64,000 nucleotides of DNA, from assembly GCF_027172205.1 (NCBI RefSeq), contig NC_070603.1:11220001-11284000 (forward strand), in the 5' to 3' direction. Source of the DNA: Podarcis raffonei (taxonomy: Eukaryota > Chordata > Lepidosauria > Squamata > Lacertidae). The notes under the pieces were generated by a model that saw only the letters and a program-made list of their open reading frames with translations, ran no database searches and was not told where the DNA came from. Shown here piece after piece: positions 1-10,000 of the stretch. A program made the translations under genes and the position numbers. Positions within the stretch are counted from its first letter, which is position 1. Every line of letters starts with the position of its first letter.

Positions 1-168
1 CAACCTGCTGTGTCCGCAACCTGCAGCGCTGCGTCTGCGCGGGTCACAATTTAGTACATGCACAAGCGCCAAAACCCGGAAGTAACCCGTTCTGGTACTT
101 CTGGGTTTGGCGCAGTGCGCAACCCGAAATCGTGCAACCCGAAGCGTCTGTAACCCGAGGTATGACTG
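1..168. mobile_element. Tigger-like non-autonomous element, cut by window edge
   Basis: The right end reads aacccgaggtatgactg followed by TA, the same terminus seen at 55135-55379 and 12186-12437. The interior has the same GC-rich motifs (cttctgggtttggcgc, cgcaacccg). The left half lies outside the window. TA target site and CAGT-type termini fit pogo/Tigger-like DNA transposons; the family name is inference. Confidence 0.7.
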
Positions 169-1327
169 TACACATCTTTGTTTTCTCTTTCACACGCTTT
201 TCCTTCATATCACTTCATTTCTTTATAATTGAATTTTTTTCGATAAAATTAAATAATAATAAAAACTATAACTCCCAGAAACCTTAGCAAACCACATTTC
301 CCGGGATTCTTGGAGAGGGTGGGCAGCCATGCGCTTTAAATGTATAGCATGGATGCCACCATAATTTGCAAGCTGCTGTTGGTTCAGAGCGGTGGAGGCA
401 GCTCACCATCAAGATATAATACCAGTGTTGGAAGCTCAGCAGCCGCGGGCAATATGCTACCGAGCCAGATATAATTTTGACCTAAAGGCCCTGGCTATCT
501 TGATGTGCACTTGACCCTTCATAGACGCCCTGAACACTGGGGCCAGATACCTGAAGCACCGTCTTCTCCCTTCCACACCTGTCCAGACTTTTGAGGTCAT
601 CGGGGGACACCTTTCTCACAGTGTCTCTGCTCTTTGAGCATGTGGTGGCTGGTGAGAGGGTGTTCTGAGTATCGGCACCCTCACTTGGGGTGTACTCAGT
701 GCTGTTTTTCTAGAAAAAGAGGTGCCAGAACTCTCCATGAACGCCTCCCTTGTTGTCTTATAATGACAATGGCGCCCACCTGTTTTTTCGACTGAAAAAA
801 GCCTTGGGTGTGCTTATCGGAGTTTTTGCATCAGGGGGATATGTGAGATGTTCACCCCATCTCTTAATGTGGTGCTGCTTCTTGCTTGGCTGATGTAATT
901 ATATTGTTATATTGTGTGGGTGGTGTGGGGTTGTTTTTTTTACATTTAATTGTATTTAAATGACATACTGTTTTATCATGTTTTTAATGTTGCCTCTGGG
1001 ATTCGCTTGAAGAATGCAGAGCAGGTTATAAATAAAATTAATAAAACGTATGTCCCTTTGAAGGTTGTACGCCAGCACACACACCCTGGCGCACCTGTAT
1101 GTAAAGGAAGGAGGGGAAAGTAAAGATGCGAAAGACATTGTCGTGTGATGTGTGAAGGAAGGCCTCTCGAATGTTGTGATTTACTAGTTTCATTTGATTC
1201 CTATCCCACCTTCTTCCCAAAGGCTTGCTGGAGGTAACGGGAGGGGGGACGTTCAGTGGTAGAGCTCATGCTTTGCATGTATAAGAGCTCAGGTTCAACT
1301 ACAGGCACCTTTGGATTTATAATATTA
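169..1327. other. Intergenic block with old repeat fragments
   Basis: No exon is recognised. At about 260-360 there is the end of a miniature element (aactcccagaaacc to ctttaaatgtat) of the kind seen at 45650-46175. About 695-800 resembles a degraded DNA transposon end beginning cagtgctgtttttctag. About 1250-1310 has a tRNA-like SINE head (ggtagagctcatgctttgcatg). The rest shows nothing identifiable. Confidence 0.4.
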
Positions 1328-1598
1328 TAAAGCCAGCGTACAGCTTCCGGGTCATGTGGCCAGCATGACTAAGCCGCTTCTGGCGAACCAGAGCAGCGCA
1401 CGGAAACGCCGTTTACCTTCCCGCTGGAGTGGTACCTATTTATCTACTTGCACTTTGATGTGCTTTTGAACTGCTAGGTTGGCAGGAGCTGGGACTGAGC
1501 AACGGGAGCTCACCACGTCACGGGGATTCAAACCGCTGACCTTCTGATCGGCAAGTCCTAGGCTCTGTGGTTTAACCCACAGCGCCACCCATGTCCCT
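1328..1598 (-). mobile_element. Sauria-type tRNA SINE, 3'-truncated
   Basis: Minus-orientation SINE with the conserved core ttccgggtcatgtggccagc, the linker tacctatttatctacttgca and the tRNA-like head ending gcgccacccatgtccc. The usual AAAGGTAAAGGG tail is missing. A 13-bp target-site duplication, atttataatatta, lies at 1315-1327 and 1599-1611, so this is a true insertion despite the missing tail. Confidence 0.9.
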
Positions 1599-1610
1599 AT
1601 TTATAATATT

Positions 1611-1738
1611 AGAATCACAGAATTGTAGTGTTGGAAGGGACCAATGCAGGAATCTCTTGCCCCAGGTAGGGCTCGAACCCACGGCGCTGAGATTCTAAAA
1701 TCTCCCACTAGCAGAGCTAAAAAGGCTCTAACCCCAGG
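1611..1738 (-). mobile_element. CR1 LINE 3' fragment
   Basis: It begins agaatcacagaattgtag and continues ttggaagggacc...atgcaggaatctcttgcccc, the reverse complement of the CR1 3' end with its ATTCTATG-type tail. It adjoins the SINE at 1328, whose duplicated target is the AT-rich sequence beside it. Confidence 0.7.
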
Positions 1739-2217
1739 AGACTTTCTCTAGGCCAGTGGGGCTGGCAGTGTGAGACGGCTGATTCTGGGAGGCCTGGAGA
1801 GGCAGTGGGGTGTTGGAAGGACAGAGCTGTGTGTCCCAAGTAGCCTTGCCTTCTAAGCTACCCTGCTGGCTGCCCACAGGGGTGCTGGAGGATGGTGTCT
1901 CATCACCAGGGCAAGCTAAGGTTCAACCTCCACTCTGGTTGGCTTCTGCATGTAGAATGAGCCATGTTGCTCCTTGCCTTGGGCATCAAAATGTTTTGAG
2001 CTGGCTGTGCCAGGCCTGGGTAGGCAATACTGAGCTTAGCAATGGTCTGACTCAGTGTAACACAGCTTCCTGTGCTGGTGTGTAAAAAGTTAAAACATAA
2101 AGCAAATTGCAGTGAAAAAGAAGAAGTGGAAAATACCCAGTTAACATTACAAACACTCCACATTAACTTTACCTTGGTTTTTGACTGTCAGCCCAAAGAG
2201 GTAAGTTGCATCATTAA

Positions 2218-2573
2218 AAGGTAAAGGTAAAGGGACTCCTGACCATTAGGTTCAGTCGTGGCCGACTCTGGGGTTGCAGCACTCACCTCGCTTTATTGGC
2301 CAAGGGAGCCAGCATACAGCTTCCGGGTCATGTGGCCAGCATGACTAAGCCGCTTCTGGCGAACCAGAGCAGCGCATGGAAACGCCGTTTACCTTCCTGC
2401 TGGAGCGGTACCTATTTATCTACTTGCACTTTGACGTGCTTTTGAACTGCTAGGTTGGCAGGAGCAGGGACCGAGCAATGGGAGCTCACCCCGTCACGGG
2501 GATTCGAACCGCCAACCTTCTGATCGGAAAGCCCTAGGCTCTGTGGTTTAACCCACAGCGCCACCCGCATCCC
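2218..2573 (-). mobile_element. Sauria-type tRNA SINE, full length
   Basis: Complete minus copy: a tandem AAAGGTAAAGGTAAAGGG tail on the left, BovB-like 3' segment, core, and tRNA head with B box (ggattcgaacc in this orientation). It is flanked by a 15-bp duplication, aagttgcatcattaa, at 2203-2217 and 2574-2588. Confidence 0.95.
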
Positions 2574-2764
2574 AAGTTGCATCATTAATCTAGAGAATAG
2601 TCAGGCTCAGACTTTTTGAGCTCCCCAGGGCACCTAGTTTGGTCCATGTGGGAACAGGATGCTTGATCAGGGTGCCTACGGAGGGCCTGTTCAGCATTCA
2701 TCCTGATTTGCTTGTACACTGCTTATGTAGCTGGTAGTTAGGCTATATCTGGCAGCCCTATAAA

Positions 2765-2885
2765 CAGGCTGCCCTGTTTAGGGAAGTTTTATTCTGTTTT
2801 TAGTGACTGGGGAAACCTAGCCAGATGGGCAGGGTATAAATAATAAAAGTATGTATGTATGTATGTATGTATGTATTTATTATTT
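2765..2885 (+). mobile_element. L2-like LINE 3' end with (TATG)n tail
   Basis: The segment ccctgtttagggaag...gggaaacctagccagatgggcagggtataaataataa matches the 3' end of the L2-like copies at 33338-33895 and 28640-28905. It runs into (gtat)n at 2850-2880. Confidence 0.7.
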
Positions 2886-3479
2886 GTTCTCATTTGTTTA
2901 TGGGGTGGTTGCATGACAATGGGCATTCATCCTGATTTGCTTGCAGGGTGTCTATACAGCTTCCTGTTAATGGTGCGTGCATCCCACACTTTCTGATGTA
3001 TTTGGCCATTCATTTCCAAACTGTGTATACTGTCGAATTGTTGCGGTAGGCTGACAGAGTACTTTAACCCACTTTCAATGTGCAAACTTAAAAATCTGAT
3101 ATGCCCTTGAATCCTGAGTCTGGAGGCAACCCCCAGATCACACGACCTGATTTAGCAGGGCTTTTTCTATTCCTGTGACAGGCAGCCTAGGGAACGGCGG
3201 GTGTGCTGTCCAGAGAGTCACCTCTCTGAGTGATCTTGGTGCCTGTGACAGCACAAAGGGGAGGGAAGGTGGTTTCTTGACGTGTCTGGGGCTTCAAGCA
3301 GTCAGGGGAGGGGGAGCGAAAGTGTCCAGATGGTCTATGGTGGGGTGGTGGTCCACAATGCCAAGCTCTACAGGAAGGAGTCTCGGCCAGCTTTTTACGG
3401 CATGTTGCATCCTTGTGAGAAAGTTCTCTGCCCGTAATCTCCTTGCCCTTCTTAATGTTTTCTTTGCCTTCACTCTCTT

Positions 3480-3782
3480 TAATAAATGGCTTCTCTGCCA
3501 GCACCCGAGCCGCGGTTTATGGCGCCGTCACCTGCGCCTGAACTCGCTGCTGTAATAAAGCAGCATTAAAGGGGGAAGCGGGTGGCATGAAGCCGTTTGT
3601 TATTTCCCCCTGCCTCGGCTGTGCGCTCAGTAACTAATGCTGCCTTGGCGTGGAAGGGAGGAATGGGAGGGGTGGGGGCCCACGGCTTCCCTCTCCTGCC
3701 CTGTAACCAGGGCAGCCCCTGGATCACGAGAGAAGCCCGATCTCTGGGGCTGGAATAAATCGCCCGGCGCTGTAACATCAGC
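3480..3782. other. GC-rich repeat-poor block
   Basis: No repeat family is recognised. It contains gcggtttatggcgcc (TTTATGG at 3516-3522), ctgtaataaagcagcattaaa and tggaataaatcgcccgg. These are A/T cores typical of posterior HOX or CDX sites embedded in GC-rich sequence. It could be regulatory DNA; conservation cannot be tested here. Confidence 0.25.
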
Positions 3783-3787
3783 GAGGA

Positions 3788-4157
3788 TGAAATATACTCA
3801 GAGTCGCAAAGTGATTTTATGCTCTTTATTCAGCTCATAGTGGTGAGGAGGAATGAATGAAAGTCCCCTCAAAGTATCTGCTTTATATACATTATTTACA
3901 CAATGGGCTGCACATGATTGGCTAATTCCGGAATTCTACTGTAAGCCAATCAGGTTGTGGATTCACTTCCATCTGGAGCATGATTGGGTAGTTCCTGCCA
4001 ACCAATCATACTGCTGCATTGTTCTAGGACCAATCAGACCGCTGCCTTTTGGATCCTATTGTTCTAGGACCAATCAGACTGCTGCCTTTTGGATCCTATT
4101 GTTCTAGGACCAATCAGACTGCTGCAGTTTGGATCCTATTCAACTCAGTACATAACA
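3788..4157 (-). mobile_element. Solo LTR fossil with three tandem CCAAT units
   Basis: An LTR of 370 bp in minus orientation, TG...CA bounded, between exact 5-bp duplications GAGGA at 3783-3787 and 4158-4162. Read on the minus strand it has CCAAT boxes in U3, a TATA-like gtatataaag and AATAAA. Three 40-bp units (4021-4140) each carry one CCAAT box. No internal retroelement sequence adjoins it, so it is a solo LTR, family unassigned (ERV- or Gypsy-like). Confidence 0.8.
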
Positions 4158-4323
4158 GAGGAGTTTCTCTTTGTGTGTGGCTCCAAACGTTACAGGAAAT
4201 TAAATGCAGTGGTGCTGTTGCTGCCGTGCTGGGGTAGGAGCAGTTGATGTCATTGCGGTGTTGCTGGGGAGATCAGGGCGGCTATCCATGCAGCATTGCT
4301 GAGATGCTTCTGGTGGGTGTTGC

Positions 4324-4749
4324 CAGGGCCGTCTTAAGCATATCCGACGCCGTGGTGCAAAGATCCCTCCGGTGCCCCTCCCTTTCCAGAGTTGTCTACC
4401 TTTTTTAGGACTGGAGGAGGGCAGCGGCTGGAGGGCGGCTCCTCTGCCGGGGAAGAGCTGCCCGCTTCCCGGCTCAGCTGCCCGCTTCGTGCCGCGGTGG
4501 CCATTGCAGGCAGCACACTGAGCGAGTGAGCGGCTTGGTTTTCCCCCTTTTAGCCTTCTGGCGCCCCGCAGAATTCGGCACCTGCAGGCTAAAAGGGAAA
4601 AAACCGAGCTGATGCTCGGCCGGAGCGGCGCACGCACCCTTGCTCACTCAGCGCGCTCATTTGGTGTTCCCCAGACTCTCGCCTGGTGCCCTCCAGAACT
4701 TGGCGCCCTGGCCCCCGCGCCACTAGCCTCTATGGGTAAGACGGGCCTG
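4324..4749. mobile_element. hAT non-autonomous element, GC-rich interior
   Basis: The termini are cagggccgtctta and the inverted taagacgggcctg. An exact 8-bp duplication, GGTGTTGC, flanks it at 4316-4323 and 4750-4757. Eight-base duplications with CAG...CTG ends are characteristic of hAT transposons. The 426-bp interior is GC-rich and encodes no recognisable transposase. Confidence 0.85.
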
Positions 4750-4757
4750 GGTGTTGC

Positions 4758-5562
4758 TGTCATTGCACTAGGTTGGCACCATGTTCCCCAACAACGCTTA
4801 TGCAATATTTCTTTCTCAGTTCTTGCTATTTCCTTTCTCCCGTAGCCTGTTTTGAGCAGACTTTGAACCATCTCCCAGCTCTCCCTTTCTGTTGCCTGGT
4901 TTCGCTTGCATTTAAGTCTCTTTGTACGGAATGAATTTGCCTCCAAAGCATTCTAAAAAAAACCGTTGTCTTTCTCTGTGTATATTCTTCTATCCCATTG
5001 TGCACTGTTATATGCCCATTATGAAATCTGGCCAAAGGTGAGAATGGACTACAGATCCCCTCCCCCATCACTGGGGCTCATGTCCAGGCTAGACAAACAG
5101 CAGATCACATGATAAAGCTATTGATGGACAATAAACCACTTGAGACTACAGGTTGGGGATTGCAGGCTTGAATGACCTTCCAGTGTGAGTGTATTGGGGA
5201 GGGGGATATTCTTCTCTAACAGGACTGTTCTGTGTGCATGGAGGTTTTGCTTTTTAATATGGGAAAAACATTCAGCCAGCAGATTCCCTGACCCATAGCG
5301 GTAAAGTGCAGGCACAGAATACCAGATACTGAGCTGTTTGTTTAGGCCAGGAATGAATGGGGGCAAAATATTTCTTTCTGAAAAAGCCATTGCTTTTGCT
5401 GATACTCCATATATTTCTCTTCCTGTTCACTGTAAAATGAACTCTGAAACATTCCAGTTCTTGTCTCACCCCACAGACCACGTGCCCCAAATCTTTTAAA
5501 ACAATTTCTGTTGGGTTTTTCTCTGCATCCCTCTCCAGTTCAGGGGTTATAAAGGTTTAAGG
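4758..5562. other. Intergenic stretch, nothing recognised
   Basis: Mixed-composition sequence with no recognisable exon, repeat family or RNA gene. Open frames here are short and show no domain-like residue pattern. Confidence 0.4.
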
Positions 5563-5701
5563 CAGGGGTAGAAAACCTTTGGTCCTCCAGATTTTGCTGA
5601 ACTACAACTCCCATCATTGCTGGCCATTTGCCCATGCTTACTGGGATTGATAGGAGTTGTAGTTCCACAACATCTGGAGGGACAAAAGTTTCTCACTCCT
5701 G
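5563..5701. mobile_element. hAT palindromic miniature element
   Basis: It starts caggggtagaaaacctttgg and ends with the inverted copy ...tctcactcctg. The arms ctacaactcccatca and ggagttgtagttc make it nearly palindromic. Flanks gtttaagg and gttaaagg form an 8-bp duplication with one mismatch. Confidence 0.75.
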
Positions 5702-6122
5702 GTTAAAGGAAACCAAGCGAATATGGTGCTTTCAGGCCCAGCAACTGCCGAGGGGTACAGCAGTAAAACTACCTTCTAGATTATGGAGTTTATGATGGAT
5801 TATGGGAAAAAGCGAGGGAAGAGAAAGAGGGGAACGTTCCGTTCCCTATCTATGAAAAGTTTTCAGTATTTAGACTTTAGAATTCTAAGCATCTGTACGG
5901 TCCCTGAATACCCTCCCCGCAAACAGCCACAGCCTCGAAACAGACATTTTGCAGAAATATCAGTGTGTCTGTCATCTCTCTGGGTTCAAGGCACAATTTT
6001 GCTCTCCAAACCGTTCCTCATTTTCCTTGGTTCATCATGCGAAATGGTTAGCCCTGGGTGTTTTTCATTGGTAATGAACACTGGTAATTGCCATTTGTTT
6101 TGTGAATGTGCCGATAAGTTTT

Positions 6123-6326
6123 AGGGCAAATCTACACTACAAACCTGTATATTGGTTTTATTGCAGTTTTAACTGTCCTGGCTTTCTCTCGAAGAATCCT
6201 GGGAGCTGTAATTTTGGTGAAGGTGCTGAGAGATTCCTACAGACAGAGCTGTAGTTCCCTGTGTGTCCTGAGGAGCTGGAATGACTGTTAAATCAGTTTT
6301 AAGTCTGTAGTGTACATGTGCCTTTT
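6123..6326. mobile_element. Miniature inverted-repeat element
   Basis: The terminal repeats agggcaaatctacactacaaac and gtctgtagtgtacatgtgcctt are inverted relative to each other. Internally, aatcctgggagctgtaa and gagctgtagttccc form further inverted arms. The transposase class is not clear. Confidence 0.6.
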
Positions 6327-6939
6327 GTTAGAAAGCCCAACAACTTTAAACAGAACTGCAACTCACAGCATCCCTTGAGTGGGAGCCATATCTTGTTTGA
6401 AATGGGCAGAAACTAATATTGTAGGATATTTAGGTCTGAGGTAGAGAAGGTGTCCTAGTTTCTATGTTTGCTTATTAAGAGGCTGTGACAAAATTCTAGG
6501 TTGATATTGCTTATAGCTTCATTGGAGATTGGCTTCCAAAGAGATGGTGATCTCATTTCTTCCTGCAGGGACCACTCAAGTCCATGGGGGGTGGGGTGTT
6601 CTTTGTAGTCCTCTTTAGATCCCTGCTCTCAAGAGGTCACTCATTACCGCCGCTCTTCCCCGTGCAGTGTGTTCAGCTGAAGTCTCCCCTGCAACCTGTG
6701 CCAAGAGTGGCAAAATCATCAGCCCAGCTACCCACATTTGATAGCAAACTCATATCACACGACTTGCTAGGAACCACACTTGGACTCCTCTTTTGGAAGC
6801 GTAGGAGTGCTGGGTCAGGATGATGACCCAGCTAGCTAAGCGGTCAATTCTTTAGCAATGAAGCATTTGGCTGGACCCTGTTGCTAGCCTAGATGCACCT
6901 GTAATCTGATCTAGCCATATTCTTCTTAAGTCCTTACAC

Positions 6940-7042
6940 TTAAAGACCAGGCAGATGAAGCAGCAGAGAAGCATCTGTGTAGACAATATCAAAGTTGTCA
7001 TCTCTTGCTTCGGACATCTGACATTGCATTTCACATCTCCAG
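6940..7042 (-). CDS. TBC gene, putative last exon with TAA stop
   Basis: The acceptor is ccacttcag. The previous exon ends in AG, and the first base C gives AGC, after which the frame runs WRCEMQCQMSEARDDNFDIV, YTDASLLLHLPGL and stop. Phase fits, but this C-terminus matches no family motif I know, so the exon is less certain than the others. No poly(A) signal was pinned down downstream. Confidence 0.5.
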
Positions 7043-10000
7043 CTGAAGTGGCATAAAATACCAGCTTCTTTCTATTGTCCTGTTGTCTGGCCCTACTGTG
7101 TCTCCAAGGTCTCCAAGTGTGCTGCCCAGCAGGTGAGGAAAAGACCCAGGAAGGAACGGGACAGAGGAGCACTGCCTGCTTTTTCTTTGCTTCAGCTGGA
7201 GATAAGCAGAATTACTGTATTTTTCGCCCTATAGGACACACTTTTCCCCCTCCAAAAATGAAGGGGAAATGTGTGTGCGTCCTATGGGGCGAATGCAGGC
7301 TTTCGCTGAAGCCTGGAGAGCGAGGGGGGTCGGTGCGCACCGACCCTTCTTGCTCTCCAGGCTTCAGGAAGCTATCCGCTAGCCGTGGGAGACGCAGCTC
7401 TCCCACGGCTAGCGGAGAGCTTGCCTGCACCCAGAAGCTTGGGGCGCGCTGAGCTCAGCACGCCCCAAGCTTTGGGCTTCGCGGCTCTCCCATGGCTAGC
7501 GGATAGCAGCCTGTTCTGGGGGCTGGGGTCAGGGGAAGCTCGGGCTTCCCCCGCCCCCGCCCCGCACCTGGGGGGGAAATAACTTTTTTTCTTTATTTCC
7601 CCCCCAAAAAACTAGGTGCGTCCTGTGGGCCGGTGTGTCCTATGGGGCGAAAAATACGGTAGTTTCCTGGCTCTGGCCCCACCTAGTGTCTGTCTCCCTA
7701 GCCAGTCATAATAATGGGCACACCAGCCTCTACTGCCCTTAACTAGTACAAAATGCATCTCCAGAACTTTAAAGCTCCACTTTATAGGTAGCTGTGTTGC
7801 TTACCTCTGTGCAAACACGTAAAAGTCACTGACGTCCTGGTATTGCAGCAGCTTCCTCCTGTTCTTGATCAGGACGGCAATGCAAAGCAGCACTTCAAAC
7901 GTGATTTCCTCCCGATCTACAGATGTGAAAGGGCCTGGCAGGGGCTCCTCACCTATTGGCAGAGAATATTGTATGTTTTCTCCAAGACTTCTTTTTGATT
8001 GTGGACCTAAACCAATTCAGGGAGTTGTTTGGGAGTGAGGCACCAGGGGAACTCAGTGATGGGAGACCTTGGGGTGGGGATGAGTTGTGGAGCAAGGTTG
8101 CGTAAAGGTGCTTTTCCTTGATAAAGTCCCCTCTGAGGAAACCAGCAACTCCCTGCTCTCCCATTAGAGCTGAAGCAAAGATTCACACAGATTCAAAATT
8201 TCGTAGCACCTTACAATTTGACTCCCTCTTAGAATTTGACTCCCATTTTGATCATTTTCTAACATTGCCACTGAAATTGTACTGAAGGATGTCTTTCACT
8301 TGCCAAGACAATTTGAGGAAAGAAAATCAAAGTGGTGCCAAAAAGGTGATAATTGTAGTAATAAAAACTGTAGATCAGCATATATTTTTTTGAGTGAGTC
8401 GATGGCTTGCAAAAATAAATAAACATTAATTAACTGACCACCTGCTGCCCTTAAATTGTACGCTGAAACCTACTTCCCTGTTTTGTAATAGAGTTTATCC
8501 CAGAAACGTGCTAAGAGGAAATTGGCAAATCCACACCATGATTAACTCCCGCCCGGAAACCAATGTCCCCACTGTGGAAGGATGTGTGGATTCAGAATTG
8601 GCCTCCACAGTCACCTACGGACTCATTGTTAAAACCGTGTTTATGGAAGACAATCTTACTCTGCTATGAGTGATCACCAAAGAAGAAGAAGATCCCAGAA
8701 ACACCTTTTCCTTCTCCCTAAGACATTTCTGGCCTGGTATAAATGCACAGTGAAAGGAGGCAGCAGAATGCTCACATGGCAGAATGAAGTGCACCATTCT
8801 TGTCCCCAGGTGGAGGAATCACAGTTTATGCTACTGCTGTGCCTCCAGGGACCTGCACAGGGCTTACCTTCCCTACGAGTCAGCCAGATCCAGGCTCCAA
8901 AATTCATCCTCTCAGATTCCAAGGCGCTGATCTCTAGGACCCTCACAGCATCAGAGTGGTCTAGGTCCTTCTGGAAAAGTAGCAGCAGCCACCTGACATA
9001 GAGGCACATAGAGCAGGGGTCAGCAACCTTTTTCAGCCATGGGCCAGTCCACCGTCCCTCAGACCTTGTGGGAGGCTGGACTATATTTTTTTTTGGGGGG
9101 GAATTAATGAATTCCTATGCCCCACAAATAACCCAGAGATGCATTTTAAATAAAAGTACACATTCTACAGAGGACGAGATGGTTGGATAGTGTTCTCGAA
9201 GCTACCAGCATGAGTTTGACCAAACTGCTGGAGGCAGTGGAAGACAGACGTGCCTGGCATGCTCTGGTCCATGGGGTCACGAAGAATCGGTCATGACTAA
9301 ACAACTAAACAAACAAAACACATTCTACTCTTGTAAAAACACTCTCATTCCCAGACCGTCCATGGGCTGGATTGAGAAGGCGATTGGGCCGCATCCAGCC
9401 CCTGGGCCTTAGGTTGCCTACCCCTGAGCTGCAAGAGTTGCAAGAGGTGATGAATAAGGAAAACTGACGGTCTCAGCCTTTCATCTTACACTGACAAAAG
9501 ACCACTTCTTTACAGACCCCTCTAGCCCATTTCTAGGTCCTTCCTTGGCCTGGGTCAAATCTGATGCAGGCCACTCTCCTGGGGTTTCAGCACTAGCACC
9601 CTTGGAACACTACATCCCGCTTAATGTGTGATGTCTCTGAGCATGCACAGTGTGTATTTTTTCCCCACCAGCCCCAGTTATCAGAGCTAGAAATTAAGAA
9701 GCACGTATTGGACAAGTTGACAGCAAGAGTGGAAGGCCTAGTGTAGTATATAGGGAAAGAAACACACAGATAAAGCTTTGTATTTTAAAGAGGTCTTTGC
9801 ATGGGTGCTAGCTTCCATCTCTTAGAGACATAGATGCTGATTATGCAAAACTTGTGTCTGCATAATCAATTATTCAGGATGGGCTTAATTTGTATGATTT
9901 ATGCAGGTCACAAAATCAAGCTCTTGTTGCAGAATTTGGTCACCTCTGCATGCTGGCTGAGAGCCATCCCTTCTGTGGGGATCTCTGCAGTTTGCTCCCT

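Noticed and set aside
4019-4140. Tandem repeat resembling a CRISPR-like or satellite array
   Set aside because: Three 40-bp units lie within the U3 part of an LTR, have no spacers, and are best explained as an enhancer duplication.
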